Position numbers and translations under genes: made by a program
Shown: piece by piece, positions 1 through 8,889 of the stretch
How positions within the stretch are numbered: position 1 is the stretch's first letter
Layout of the letters: each line of letters begins with the position of its first letter
Origin: Chitinophagaceae bacterium
Lineage (GTDB): Bacteria > Bacteroidota > Bacteroidia > Chitinophagales > Chitinophagaceae
NCBI GenBank assembly: GCA_947447005.1
Contig: CANFHO010000015.1
Location: 1-39,247, forward strand
Length of the DNA stretch: 39,247 bases
Reading direction: 5' to 3'
Notes under the pieces: model-generated
Told to the model about the DNA's origin: nothing
Database searches by the model: none
What the model saw: only the letters and a program-made list of their open reading frames with translations

Positions 1-126
1 AATATTGCCCAACGCTCAGGACATACCCTTCAGATTGATCCAACCAACGGACATATTTTAAACGACAAGGAGGCGATGAAATATTGGAGCAGGGAATATG
101 AAAAAGGATGGGAGCCGAAGATTTAA
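1..126 (+). CDS. C-terminal fragment of Gfo/Idh/MocA-like oxidoreductase (5' truncated by window)
   Basis: Open frame 1 from base 1 to TAA at 124-126: NIAQRSGHTLQIDPTNGHILNDKEAMKYWSREYEKGWEPKI, resembling the C-terminus of Bacteroidota Gfo/Idh/MocA dehydrogenases. Confidence 0.6.
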   Translation, partial: NIAQRSGHTLQIDPTNGHILNDKEAMKYWSREYEKGWEPKI

Positions 127-182
127 GTAAAATACATTGAGTTTTTTCTAACCCCTATCACCTAACATCTAACACCTTGCAT

Positions 183-1280
183 ATGACCAAAACACGCCTC
201 TACTCGCTTGATGCGCTTCGCGGATTTGATATGATATGGATCATGGGTGCGGAAGAACTTTTCCATACCATGGCCAAAATCTCTCCTACCCCATTTTGGG
301 AAGGCTTATCAGCCCAATTTGAACATCCTATCTGGAATGGGTTTACAGCCTATGATCTTATCTTCCCATTGTTTATTTTCCTGGCAGGCGTTTCAACACC
401 CTATTCCATTGGAAGATCGCTTGAAGAAGGTAAAAGCAAACAAAGCCTCATGCTGCGTGTCATTAAAAGAGGTTTGATACTTGTGCTGTTAGGAATGATT
501 TATAACAACGGACTACAAATCAGACCTATCAGTGATTTTAGGTTCATGAGTGTACTTGGCAGGATAGGTATTTCCTATATGTTTGCCAATATCATCTACT
601 TGTATGCAAAAGAAAAATTCCATATTTTTTGGTTCAGCGGATTTTTGATTTGCTATTGGCTGATCCTGAAATTCACATCTGCGCCGGGTTTCCCCATAGG
701 CGACTTAACAGAGCCCGGAAATTTTGCTTCGTATGTTGACAGAACAATTCTTCCTGGTAAATTATCAAGAGGCATTCATGATACTGTTGGATTTTTCAAT
801 AATATACCTGCCATCAGCACAGCGCTTGCAGGCATCATGGCAGGAAGCTTTTTGAAAAAGGCATCCATGACGCCTTCAAAACAGGCAAGAACTTTGGCCA
901 TCGCAGGTATTGTTTCACTGATCCTATCTCAACTTTGGAACCTTGATTTTCCCATCAATAAAAATCTTTGGTCTAGTTCATTTGTACTGCAAACAACAGG
1001 ATTAAGTCTTTTGCTTTTTTCACTGTTCTACTATATCATCGACGTACGTGGTTATAAAAATTGGGCATTTGTATTCAAGGTGATTGGCATGAATTCCATT
1101 CTGATTTACATGTCGGGTAAATTCATCAGTTGGTCATATGCCACCAAAGGTTTCTTTCAATGGGTGGGAGACCTTTCAGGTGATCCTTACAATGCGCTAT
1201 TGATGGCAATATGTGTGTTGGTGGTGAAGTGGGTTTTCCTTTATTTCCTATATGAAAAGAAAGCATTTTTAAAAGTCTGA
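183..1280 (+). CDS. DUF5009 / NagX-like membrane acyltransferase family protein
   Basis: N-terminal RLYSLDALRGFDMIWIMG and multiple TM segments; first gene of a nag operon. ATG at 183 preferred over TTG at 177. Confidence 0.85.
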   Translation: MTKTRLYSLDALRGFDMIWIMGAEELFHTMAKISPTPFWEGLSAQFEHPIWNGFTAYDLIFPLFIFLAGVSTPYSIGRSLEEGKSKQSLMLRVIKRGLILVLLGMIYNNGLQIRPISDFRFMSVLGRIGISYMFANIIYLYAKEKFHIFWFSGFLICYWLILKFTSAPGFPIGDLTEPGNFASYVDRTILPGKLSRGIHDTVGFFNNIPAISTALAGIMAGSFLKKASMTPSKQARTLAIAGIVSLILSQLWNLDFPINKNLWSSSFVLQTTGLSLLLFSLFYYIIDVRGYKNWAFVFKVIGMNSILIYMSGKFISWSYATKGFFQWVGDLSGDPYNALLMAICVLVVKWVFLYFLYEKKAFLKV

Positions 1281-1291
1281 AAATTTATCAA

Positions 1292-2029
1292 TTGAAAATA
1301 CAAATTCACACAACCCCTGCAGCATTGGGAGAATCAGCAGGAGCAGAAGCCGCGATGCTTATAAAAAAAGCAGTTCAGGAAAAAGGTTTTGCAAACATTA
1401 TTTTGGCGACCGGAACCAGCCAATTTGCAACATTGGAAAGATTGCTTCAAGACACGGATATTGATTGGAGTAAAATTACCATGTTCCATCTGGATGAATA
1501 CATTGGATTGCCCATCACACACCCTGCCAGTTTTCGAAAATACCTGAAGGAACGTTTCATTGAAAAAGTTCCATCACTGAAAGCATATTATTTGATAGAT
1601 GCCGAAACCGATCCTGTTGGAACATGTGCTGCGTTGGGAGAACTGATAAAAAATCATCCCATAGATGTTGCACTTGCAGGAATTGGAGAGAATGGTCATT
1701 TGGCTTTCAATGATCCGCCTGCAAACTTTGATACAGTAGAACCATATATCATTGTTGATCTTGATGAAGCCTGCAGAAAACAACAATGGGGTGAAGGATG
1801 GTTTGAATCGTTGGAGGCTGTTCCAAAGCAAGCAATTAGTATGTCTGTAAAACAGATTTTGAAATCAAAACATATTATCTGTTCTGTTCCAGATGAAAGA
1901 AAAGCAGCAGCAGTTAAAAACAGTCTTGAAAATGAAATTAGCAATCTGGTTCCTGCCAGTATTTTGAAAACACATCCTCATTGCAGCATGCATCTGGATG
2001 AAGCATCGGCGATGCTGTTAAACAAATAA
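1292..2029 (+). CDS. nagB: Glucosamine-6-phosphate deaminase / NagB-family protein
   Basis: FHLDEYIGLP, GIGENGHLAFNDPP motifs; TTG start; operonic with NagA. Confidence 0.85.
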   Translation: MKIQIHTTPAALGESAGAEAAMLIKKAVQEKGFANIILATGTSQFATLERLLQDTDIDWSKITMFHLDEYIGLPITHPASFRKYLKERFIEKVPSLKAYYLIDAETDPVGTCAALGELIKNHPIDVALAGIGENGHLAFNDPPANFDTVEPYIIVDLDEACRKQQWGEGWFESLEAVPKQAISMSVKQILKSKHIICSVPDERKAAAVKNSLENEISNLVPASILKTHPHCSMHLDEASAMLLNK

Positions 2030-2035
2030 AAAAAT

Positions 2036-3352
2036 ATGTCGCAACAAATTGAAATAAGCGCTCTTACAAAGAATCAAACAAGGATATCAATCATGATCAT
2101 TGGTATGCTATTTTTCATCTTTGGATTTGTATCCTGGGTAAACTCTATCCTGATTCCTTACTTCAAGATTGCATGCGAGCTTACACATTTCAAGGCATAT
2201 TTGGTGACCTTTGCTTTTTATATTTCCTATTTTGTCATGTCTGTCCCAGCATCTTTCTTATTGAAAAAAACAGGTTTCAAAAAAGGGATGATGACCGGTT
2301 TCTGGACCATGTCTGTTGGCGCGTTTATTTTCATTCCTGCTGCGATGAGTCGCACATATGAAATTTTTCTAATCGGTTTGTTTACCATTGGTGCAGGACT
2401 CGCCATTTTACAAACTGCTGCCAATCCATATATCACTGTACTTGGGCCAAAAGAAAGCGCAGCCCAACGCATCAGCATCATGGGAATTTGCAACAAAGGT
2501 GCCGGAATCCTTGCTCCGCTTGTATTTGCGGCAGTAGTACTGAAGGCAACAGATACCAATTTGTTTGCACAATTACCTTCTATGGATGCTTTACAAAAAG
2601 CACAAGCGCTTGATGAATTGGTAAGACGAGTAATACCTCCCTATGCAGTTGTGGGAACGGTTTTATTCTTTTTAGGTTTGCTTGTACGCTTTTCACCCCT
2701 ACCTGAAATTGATACAGAAAAGGAGTCAACAGCATTGGCAGCGGCAAATGCAGACAAGAAAAGTATTTTCGATTTTCCTCATCTCATTCTAGGTGCAGTT
2801 GCGATATTTCTGCATGTTGGCACTCAGGTCATCTCAATCGACACTATTATAGGATATGCCAACTCGATGAACATGCCATTGCTGGAAGCAAAGTCTTTCC
2901 CTTCCTATACACTTGCTGCAACGATCATCGGATATGTTTCTGGTATCATACTCATTCCGAGATGGGTTAGTCAGGTACAGGCATTGAGATTTTGCACCCT
3001 ACTCGGACTGTCATTGACTTTTTTAATCATTGCTTCTCACGGGCAAGTTCATTTTTTAGGACATAGCAGTGATATTTCAATCTGGTTTGTGGTGATGCTG
3101 GGCCTCGCAAATTCATTGGTATGGGCAGGTATATGGCCCCTTGCATTGGATGGACTTGGAAAGTTCACAAAGTTGGGTGCCTCCATCATGATCATGGGTT
3201 TAAGCGGAAATGCAATCATGCCTCTTTTCTATGGATATGTTGCAGACATGTTTGATGTACGAATTGCTTATGCAGTGCTGATACCTTGTTATCTTTACCT
3301 TGTATTCTATGCAGTATACGGACACAAGATCAGAAGATGGAAAATACAATGA
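2036..3352 (+). CDS. Sugar MFS transporter (FucP/NagP-like)
   Basis: About 12 TM segments, FFIFGFVSWVNSILIPYFK N-terminus and GAGLAILQTAANPYI motif of the FucP/NagP group. Confidence 0.85.
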   Translation: MSQQIEISALTKNQTRISIMIIGMLFFIFGFVSWVNSILIPYFKIACELTHFKAYLVTFAFYISYFVMSVPASFLLKKTGFKKGMMTGFWTMSVGAFIFIPAAMSRTYEIFLIGLFTIGAGLAILQTAANPYITVLGPKESAAQRISIMGICNKGAGILAPLVFAAVVLKATDTNLFAQLPSMDALQKAQALDELVRRVIPPYAVVGTVLFFLGLLVRFSPLPEIDTEKESTALAAANADKKSIFDFPHLILGAVAIFLHVGTQVISIDTIIGYANSMNMPLLEAKSFPSYTLAATIIGYVSGIILIPRWVSQVQALRFCTLLGLSLTFLIIASHGQVHFLGHSSDISIWFVVMLGLANSLVWAGIWPLALDGLGKFTKLGASIMIMGLSGNAIMPLFYGYVADMFDVRIAYAVLIPCYLYLVFYAVYGHKIRRWKIQ

Positions 3353-4530
3353 GCAACAGGATTCACATTTACAACGGAAAAATAATTCTTCACAATAAGA
3401 TCATTGAAAATGGTACTGTATTGGTTGAAGATGGTAAGATCATAGGAGTAGAATCATCAAATCAAGATTTCCCAGAAGCGATTGAAATAGATGCAAAGGG
3501 GAAATACATCTCTCCAGGATTTGTTGATATACATGTTCATGGTGGTGGTGGTTTTGATTTCATGGATGGAACCGAAGAAGCATTTTTGGGTGTTGCTAAT
3601 ATTCATGCACAACATGGAACCACTTCCATGCTGGTTACCACCACTACTGCTGACAAAGAAGGAATGCTTCAGGTGCTGGATACCTATGAAACAGCTTCTC
3701 TCAAAAACACCAAAGGCGCTTCTTTTATGGGTATTCATTTAGAAGGACCTTATTTTGCCATGAATCAAAGAGGAGCACAAGATCCAAAATACATTCGTGA
3801 TCCTGATCCTGCTGAATATATGGAGCTGCTTCATCATTCCAAATCTATTAAACGATGGAGTGTAGCGCCTGAAAGAAAAGGTGCGATTGAATTCGGAAGA
3901 ATTCTGAATGAAAGAGGCATCATTGCTTCCATGGCACATACTGAAGCTGTATATGAAGAAGCACTTGAAGCATATCATAATGGATATAGCTTGCTTACAC
4001 ATTTCTATTCGGCTATGTCGGGTGTAACACGTAAAAATGCAAAGCGTTATGCTGGTGTAGTTGAAACTGGTTATTTACTTGATGATCTGGATGTGGAGAT
4101 CATCGCTGATGGAGTGCATCTTCCTTCACCACTGTTGAAACTCATTTACAAGATCAAAGGTCCCGAACATACCGCCCTCATCACGGATGCCATGCGTGCG
4201 GCAGGTATGCCAGAGGGAGAATACATGCTCGGACATATTAGCAATGGATTGCCTGTGATTGTTGAAGAAGGTGTGGCTAAGTTGCCCGACAGATCATCAT
4301 TTGCCGGCAGCGTTGCATTGACAGACAGGTTGGTAAGAACCGTGATACACATGGCAGACATCCCATTGATCGATGCCATCAGGATGATGACACTTACACC
4401 AGCCCGAATCATGAAACAACAAGACAGCATTGGCTCTCTCGAAAAAGGAAAAGATGCTGATATTGTTCTCTTTGATGAACAGATCAATATTTCAAACACC
4501 ATCATCAAAGGAAAGATCGTCAAGGCATAA
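3349..4530 (+). CDS. nagA: N-acetylglucosamine-6-phosphate deacetylase
   Basis: GKYISPGFVDIHVHGGGGFDFMDG, GIHLEGPYF, AHTEA, LITDAM motifs; ATGA overlap with the upstream stop supports start 3349. Confidence 0.93.
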   Translation: MSNRIHIYNGKIILHNKIIENGTVLVEDGKIIGVESSNQDFPEAIEIDAKGKYISPGFVDIHVHGGGGFDFMDGTEEAFLGVANIHAQHGTTSMLVTTTTADKEGMLQVLDTYETASLKNTKGASFMGIHLEGPYFAMNQRGAQDPKYIRDPDPAEYMELLHHSKSIKRWSVAPERKGAIEFGRILNERGIIASMAHTEAVYEEALEAYHNGYSLLTHFYSAMSGVTRKNAKRYAGVVETGYLLDDLDVEIIADGVHLPSPLLKLIYKIKGPEHTALITDAMRAAGMPEGEYMLGHISNGLPVIVEEGVAKLPDRSSFAGSVALTDRLVRTVIHMADIPLIDAIRMMTLTPARIMKQQDSIGSLEKGKDADIVLFDEQINISNTIIKGKIVKA

Positions 4531-4531
4531 G

Positions 4532-5449
4532 ATGAAGAGAATACTGCTTGCAATATTATTTCTATTTGTTCTGAACACTTCCTATGCACAGCAAGAAAAA
4601 CCATATTTGCTCGTATTAGGAACACTGCAGGATGGAGGATCCCCACATATTGGTTGCACCAAATCATGTTGCGCAACAATTGATTCAATAAAAAAAGTGA
4701 GCTCTATTGGATTGATCGATCCGATCTCTAAAAAGAATTTTCTTTTTGATGCCAGTCCCGACATGGTTTCACAATGGCGAATGTTAAACGAAACAATTCA
4801 TCAGCCTATCCATAAAATGCCTGACGGAATATTCCTGACACATGCGCATATTGGGCATTATACAGGATTGATGTATCTCGGAAGAGAGGCACTCGGGTCA
4901 AAAAATGTTCAAGTGTTTACCATGCCACGCATGAAAACATTTTTGGAAACGAATGGCCCCTGGAGTCAGCTTGTTTCCTTGAATAATATTCAACTGCTTG
5001 AAATGAGGGAGAGGGAATTTATAAAGCTGAGTGAACAAATTTCTGTTGAAGCAGTCAGAGTTCCGCACCGCGATGAATTTTCAGAAACAGTAGGCTACAT
5101 CATCAAGGGTCCTCAAAAGAAAGCATTGTTTATCCCAGACATTGACAAGTGGGAGAAATGGGATCGTGATTTAATTGCTATGATCAAAGAAGTTGATTAC
5201 GCATTTTTGGATGGAACATTTTACGATACCAAAGAGTTGAACAACAGAAAGATGTCGGAAGTTCCCCACCCATGTGTGATTGAAACGATGGAAAAACTTT
5301 CAACCCTATCATCAACTGAAAAAAATAAACTCTGGTTTATTCATTTGAATCATACCAATCCGTTGTTGAACAAAAATAGTGAACAATACAGAAACCTTAT
5401 GGGCAAAGGGTTTCATGTGGCAGAAATGAAAATGCAATTTTTACTTTAA
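4532..5449 (+). CDS. Secreted PqqB-like MBL-fold metallohydrolase
   Basis: Signal peptide MKRILLAILFLFVLNTSYAQ; LGTLQDGGSPHIGCTKSCC and THAHIGHYTGL as in PqqB-like MBL proteins. ATG at 4532, just after the nagA stop. Confidence 0.8.
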   Translation: MKRILLAILFLFVLNTSYAQQEKPYLLVLGTLQDGGSPHIGCTKSCCATIDSIKKVSSIGLIDPISKKNFLFDASPDMVSQWRMLNETIHQPIHKMPDGIFLTHAHIGHYTGLMYLGREALGSKNVQVFTMPRMKTFLETNGPWSQLVSLNNIQLLEMREREFIKLSEQISVEAVRVPHRDEFSETVGYIIKGPQKKALFIPDIDKWEKWDRDLIAMIKEVDYAFLDGTFYDTKELNNRKMSEVPHPCVIETMEKLSTLSSTEKNKLWFIHLNHTNPLLNKNSEQYRNLMGKGFHVAEMKMQFLL

Positions 5450-5535
5450 GCATTTTTTCAGTTGATGATGACTAAAACTTAATCCAGGATCATAGAATCG
5501 GTTATAAAAAAAATTTACATTCATGAAAATTCATC

Positions 5536-5958
5536 ATGAACAGAAAAGAATTTTTTGAAATGTTAGGAGTTTCTATTCCAATAGCGTTTGTTACATGCAA
5601 TATGGAAGCATGCAAACATGATTCAGTCGCACTTCCTGCATCAGACTTGATTGACTTAACCATAGATTTGAATGATACCCAATACAGCAAACTGAAGAAT
5701 CAAGGTGGCTTTGTCTTTGTTCCTGATAAAGTTGATATCATCATTGCGCATACAATCAAAGATGAATATGTAGCTGTTAGTGCAAGATGTACACACCAGG
5801 GTAGTTTAGTTGCATACTATCCTTCAGATATATTTTTTTGCAGTAGGCATGGTGCAAAATTTTCTACAAATGGAGCTGTCACCCAAGGTCCTGCTGTCAA
5901 TCCACTGACTCAATACAAAACACATTTGAGTGGGACCAAGCTGAGGGTATTTTCATGA
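5536..5958 (+). CDS. Small Rieske [2Fe-2S] domain protein, exported or lipoprotein-like N-terminus
   Basis: CTH...CSRH Rieske ligand pattern (CTHQGSLVAYYPSDIFFCSRHGAKF). Confidence 0.8.
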   Translation: MNRKEFFEMLGVSIPIAFVTCNMEACKHDSVALPASDLIDLTIDLNDTQYSKLKNQGGFVFVPDKVDIIIAHTIKDEYVAVSARCTHQGSLVAYYPSDIFFCSRHGAKFSTNGAVTQGPAVNPLTQYKTHLSGTKLRVFS

Positions 5959-7056
5959 AAGCGAATACGTTAGTAAAACATCATCATTGATTCTTTCAAC
6001 ATTTTTCAAATTCAGTTTTTTTGCTTCGGATATACTCATGGCATCAAGAGATTGAAAGAGTGAATTAGCTTGTACATCTGGCAAGATTTTAGGAGCAATA
6101 AATACTACAAGCTCATCCAACCAATGATTTTTCAACAAGGTAGTTGCGAATGTTGATCCACTTTCAACCAATAGATGGCATATGCCTTTCTTCAATAAAA
6201 CTTCACCAAATGTTTTAAGATCCATCAAACCTTCGTTGTCAAATGGAATATATAGAATTTCGACATTGGGCATTTGAATTGATTCCTCATTCATTTCTTT
6301 ATCACTAACAAGATAAATAACTGAATCTGTTCTTTTATAAAAAACAGAGAGATGTTGGTTTTGAAGAAGCTCAAGTTTTCTATCGATACAAACTACATTT
6401 AACTCCTTTTCATCTTCATGATCCAATCTGATATTCATTGTTGCATCATCCTGAATGATTGTTTTGTAGGTTGTGAGAATAGCATCTGTGTTTGCCCGAA
6501 ATCTTTGATGAACAATCTTCCTGCTTTCAGCATTTGAAATCCATTTGCTATCACCATATCGATCTGCAATTTTACCATCCAGTGTTATGGCAGACTTCAA
6601 CTGAATAAAGGGCCTGTTTTTAATGTGATTGGTAAAAAATACCTTATTCAATTCCTGTGCTTCTGGCAACAAAATTTCATTCACTTCAACCCCATTTTCT
6701 TCCAAATACTTTTTTCCGCTTACAAGTGGATTGGGATCGTATGATCCAATGAACACTTTTTTAATTCCTGATTCCAAAATCAGATCCGTACATGGAGGTG
6801 TTTTCCCATGATGCGAGCATGGTTCCAGGGTAACAAAGAGAATGCAATTTGTAAGGTCAGTTCTATGATTCAGAGCCTGCCTGATGGCATGAACCTCTGC
6901 ATGTGGTCCGCCATGGCTTTGATGAAATCCTTCGCCTATGATTTGCTGATTTTCATCACAAACAACAGCACCAACAAAGGGGTTGGGGCTGATCCGTTTG
7001 TAATCTGCTTTTTTAGATAATTCAATGGCATAAGACATCATCCGCTCTGAAAACAT
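5953..7056 (-). CDS. ribD: RibD bifunctional deaminase/reductase
   Basis: HAEVHAI, PCSHHGKTPPCTDLI deaminase motifs; RPFIQLKSAITLDGKIADRYGDSKWIS reductase motif. Confidence 0.93.
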   Translation of the reverse strand: MFSERMMSYAIELSKKADYKRISPNPFVGAVVCDENQQIIGEGFHQSHGGPHAEVHAIRQALNHRTDLTNCILFVTLEPCSHHGKTPPCTDLILESGIKKVFIGSYDPNPLVSGKKYLEENGVEVNEILLPEAQELNKVFFTNHIKNRPFIQLKSAITLDGKIADRYGDSKWISNAESRKIVHQRFRANTDAILTTYKTIIQDDATMNIRLDHEDEKELNVVCIDRKLELLQNQHLSVFYKRTDSVIYLVSDKEMNEESIQMPNVEILYIPFDNEGLMDLKTFGEVLLKKGICHLLVESGSTFATTLLKNHWLDELVVFIAPKILPDVQANSLFQSLDAMSISEAKKLNLKNVERINDDVLLTYSLS

Positions 7057-7094
7057 GGACGTATATTTGCTGCAAAATTACAATAGTAGTCAAC

Positions 7095-7697
7095 ATGTTT
7101 ACAGGAATTGTAGAAAAGGGTTTCGTTTCAGCCATCAAGACACAAGGTGAAGGTTTGATTATAACGGTACATCACCCGAATATTGACCAAGGATTGAAGT
7201 TGGGTGATAGTGTTGCCATTGACGGAGCCTGTCTTTCCATCATAGAAAAAGATGAAAATGGCTTTACATTTTTTGCAACATCCGAAACGATTGATAAAAC
7301 CATCATCCAATCTTATCAGGTTGGAAGGATTGTAAATGTGGAATTCCCGCTCAGACCCATGGATTTTTTAGGCGGACATCATGTACTTGGGCATATAGAT
7401 ACAAGTGGCAAAGTTATTTCCGTTGATAGGAATGAAGCATTCTGGTTTGTGGATATTGCGATTCCCGAACATTTTTCTCAGTATGTTGTTTATAAAGGTT
7501 CGATAGCTGTAAATGGGGTGAGTTTGACTGTAAATAATGTAACCGAATTGGTTATCAATTTGTGTCTGATCCCGGTTACGCTGGAGAAAAGTAGTCTTGG
7601 GATATTGGAAGCTGGAATGAACGTAAATCTGGAATTTGATATCCTCGCAAAATATACTGAACGAATACTAACGAAAAAGTCTTCTGCAGATGTTTGA
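7095..7697 (+). CDS. ribE: Riboflavin synthase (alpha subunit family)
   Basis: MFTGIVE start, duplicated lumazine-binding domains, GHHVLGHID and KGSIAVNGVSLTV motifs. Confidence 0.92.
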   Translation: MFTGIVEKGFVSAIKTQGEGLIITVHHPNIDQGLKLGDSVAIDGACLSIIEKDENGFTFFATSETIDKTIIQSYQVGRIVNVEFPLRPMDFLGGHHVLGHIDTSGKVISVDRNEAFWFVDIAIPEHFSQYVVYKGSIAVNGVSLTVNNVTELVINLCLIPVTLEKSSLGILEAGMNVNLEFDILAKYTERILTKKSSADV

Positions 7698-8889
7698 TGA
7701 ATTAAGTGATGCGCTGAGTGAATTTAAAAAAGGAAATCCAATTATTGTCACCGATGATGAATTGAGAGAAAATGAAGGTGATATTATTTTCCCGGCATGT
7801 TATTCTACTCAGGAAAAATTGAATTTTTGTGCCCAGTTTGGAAGGGGATTGGTTTGCATTGCCATAGACCAGGCCACTGCAAACAGATTGGAATTAAAAC
7901 CTTTAAGATCCAATCAGTCTGATAAGTTTCACACAGCTTTTTTTGACCCTATAGATGCTGCGCATATGCATGGTACAACTACCGGTATTTCGGCAGCAGA
8001 AAGATCAAATACCGCTTTATTGGTATCTGATAAAAATTCCAAGCCTTCAGATTTCATCAAACCAGGACATTTATTTCCTGTGGTTGCAAAAGAAAAGGGA
8101 TTGCTTGAAAGAGAGGGACATACAGAAGCTGCAGTTGATTTATGTAAAATGAGTGGATTGTCGCCTGCTGCCATTATTTGTGAAATCATGGATGATGCGG
8201 GAAACATGTTGCGCGGTCAGGCCATTTTTGATTTCGCTAAAAAGCATAAAACAAAAATCGTTTCTGTTCAGCAATTGATTGAAAAAAGAAAAGAAGAAAA
8301 AAATATTATCCAATACGCTGATTCTATTTTGCCAACCCAACATGGCACATTTAAAATTAAAGTTTTCAAAAACCTGGATGACCAAACAGAGCATGTATGC
8401 TTGATCATGGATTCGAAACCCGATCAAAAACCGCTTGTTCGTTTACACAGTGAATGTTTAACAGGTGATATTTTTGGAAGTTACCGATGTGATTGTGGAA
8501 ACCAGCTTCAATCAGCATTGGAGGCGATTTCAAAAAGAGGTCATGGAATGTTGGTGTATATCAGATCTCATGAAGGTAGAGGTATAGGCATAGGAAATAA
8601 AATTGCTGCGTATGCCTTACAGGATCATGGTGAAGATACGTACAATGCCAATAAACGACTTGGCTTTCAGGCAGATCAACGTGATTATTCAGATGCAATT
8701 GGTATTCTCAAAATGGAGAACTATACCGATATTGATTTAATCACCAACAACCCAGAAAAAATCAATTCGCTCATACAAGCAGGTATTCTGGTTGAGCAAT
8801 ATTCAATTCCATCAAAATTGAATGCATTCAACGAAAAATATTTGCAGGACAAAAAAAATATTGGAAACCATCAAATTAAAATGATATGA
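7690..8889 (+). CDS. ribBA: RibBA: DHBP synthase / GTP cyclohydrolase II
   Basis: DDELRENEGDIIFPA, REGHTEAAVDL; VRLHSECLTGDIFGSYRCDCGNQL, GRGIGIGNK. Confidence 0.94.
   Translation: MFDELSDALSEFKKGNPIIVTDDELRENEGDIIFPACYSTQEKLNFCAQFGRGLVCIAIDQATANRLELKPLRSNQSDKFHTAFFDPIDAAHMHGTTTGISAAERSNTALLVSDKNSKPSDFIKPGHLFPVVAKEKGLLEREGHTEAAVDLCKMSGLSPAAIICEIMDDAGNMLRGQAIFDFAKKHKTKIVSVQQLIEKRKEEKNIIQYADSILPTQHGTFKIKVFKNLDDQTEHVCLIMDSKPDQKPLVRLHSECLTGDIFGSYRCDCGNQLQSALEAISKRGHGMLVYIRSHEGRGIGIGNKIAAYALQDHGEDTYNANKRLGFQADQRDYSDAIGILKMENYTDIDLITNNPEKINSLIQAGILVEQYSIPSKLNAFNEKYLQDKKNIGNHQIKMI

Noticed and set aside
4146-4688. 180-aa minus-strand ORF
   Set aside because: Lies antisense to nagA and the MBL gene, with no recognisable domain; shadow ORF.
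4532-5449. PQQ biosynthesis gene (pqqB)
   Set aside because: Only PqqB-like; no pqqA, C, D or E nearby and the metal motif differs.
7057-7094. FMN riboswitch controlling rib genes
   Set aside because: The intergenic gap is 38 bp, too short for an RFN element.
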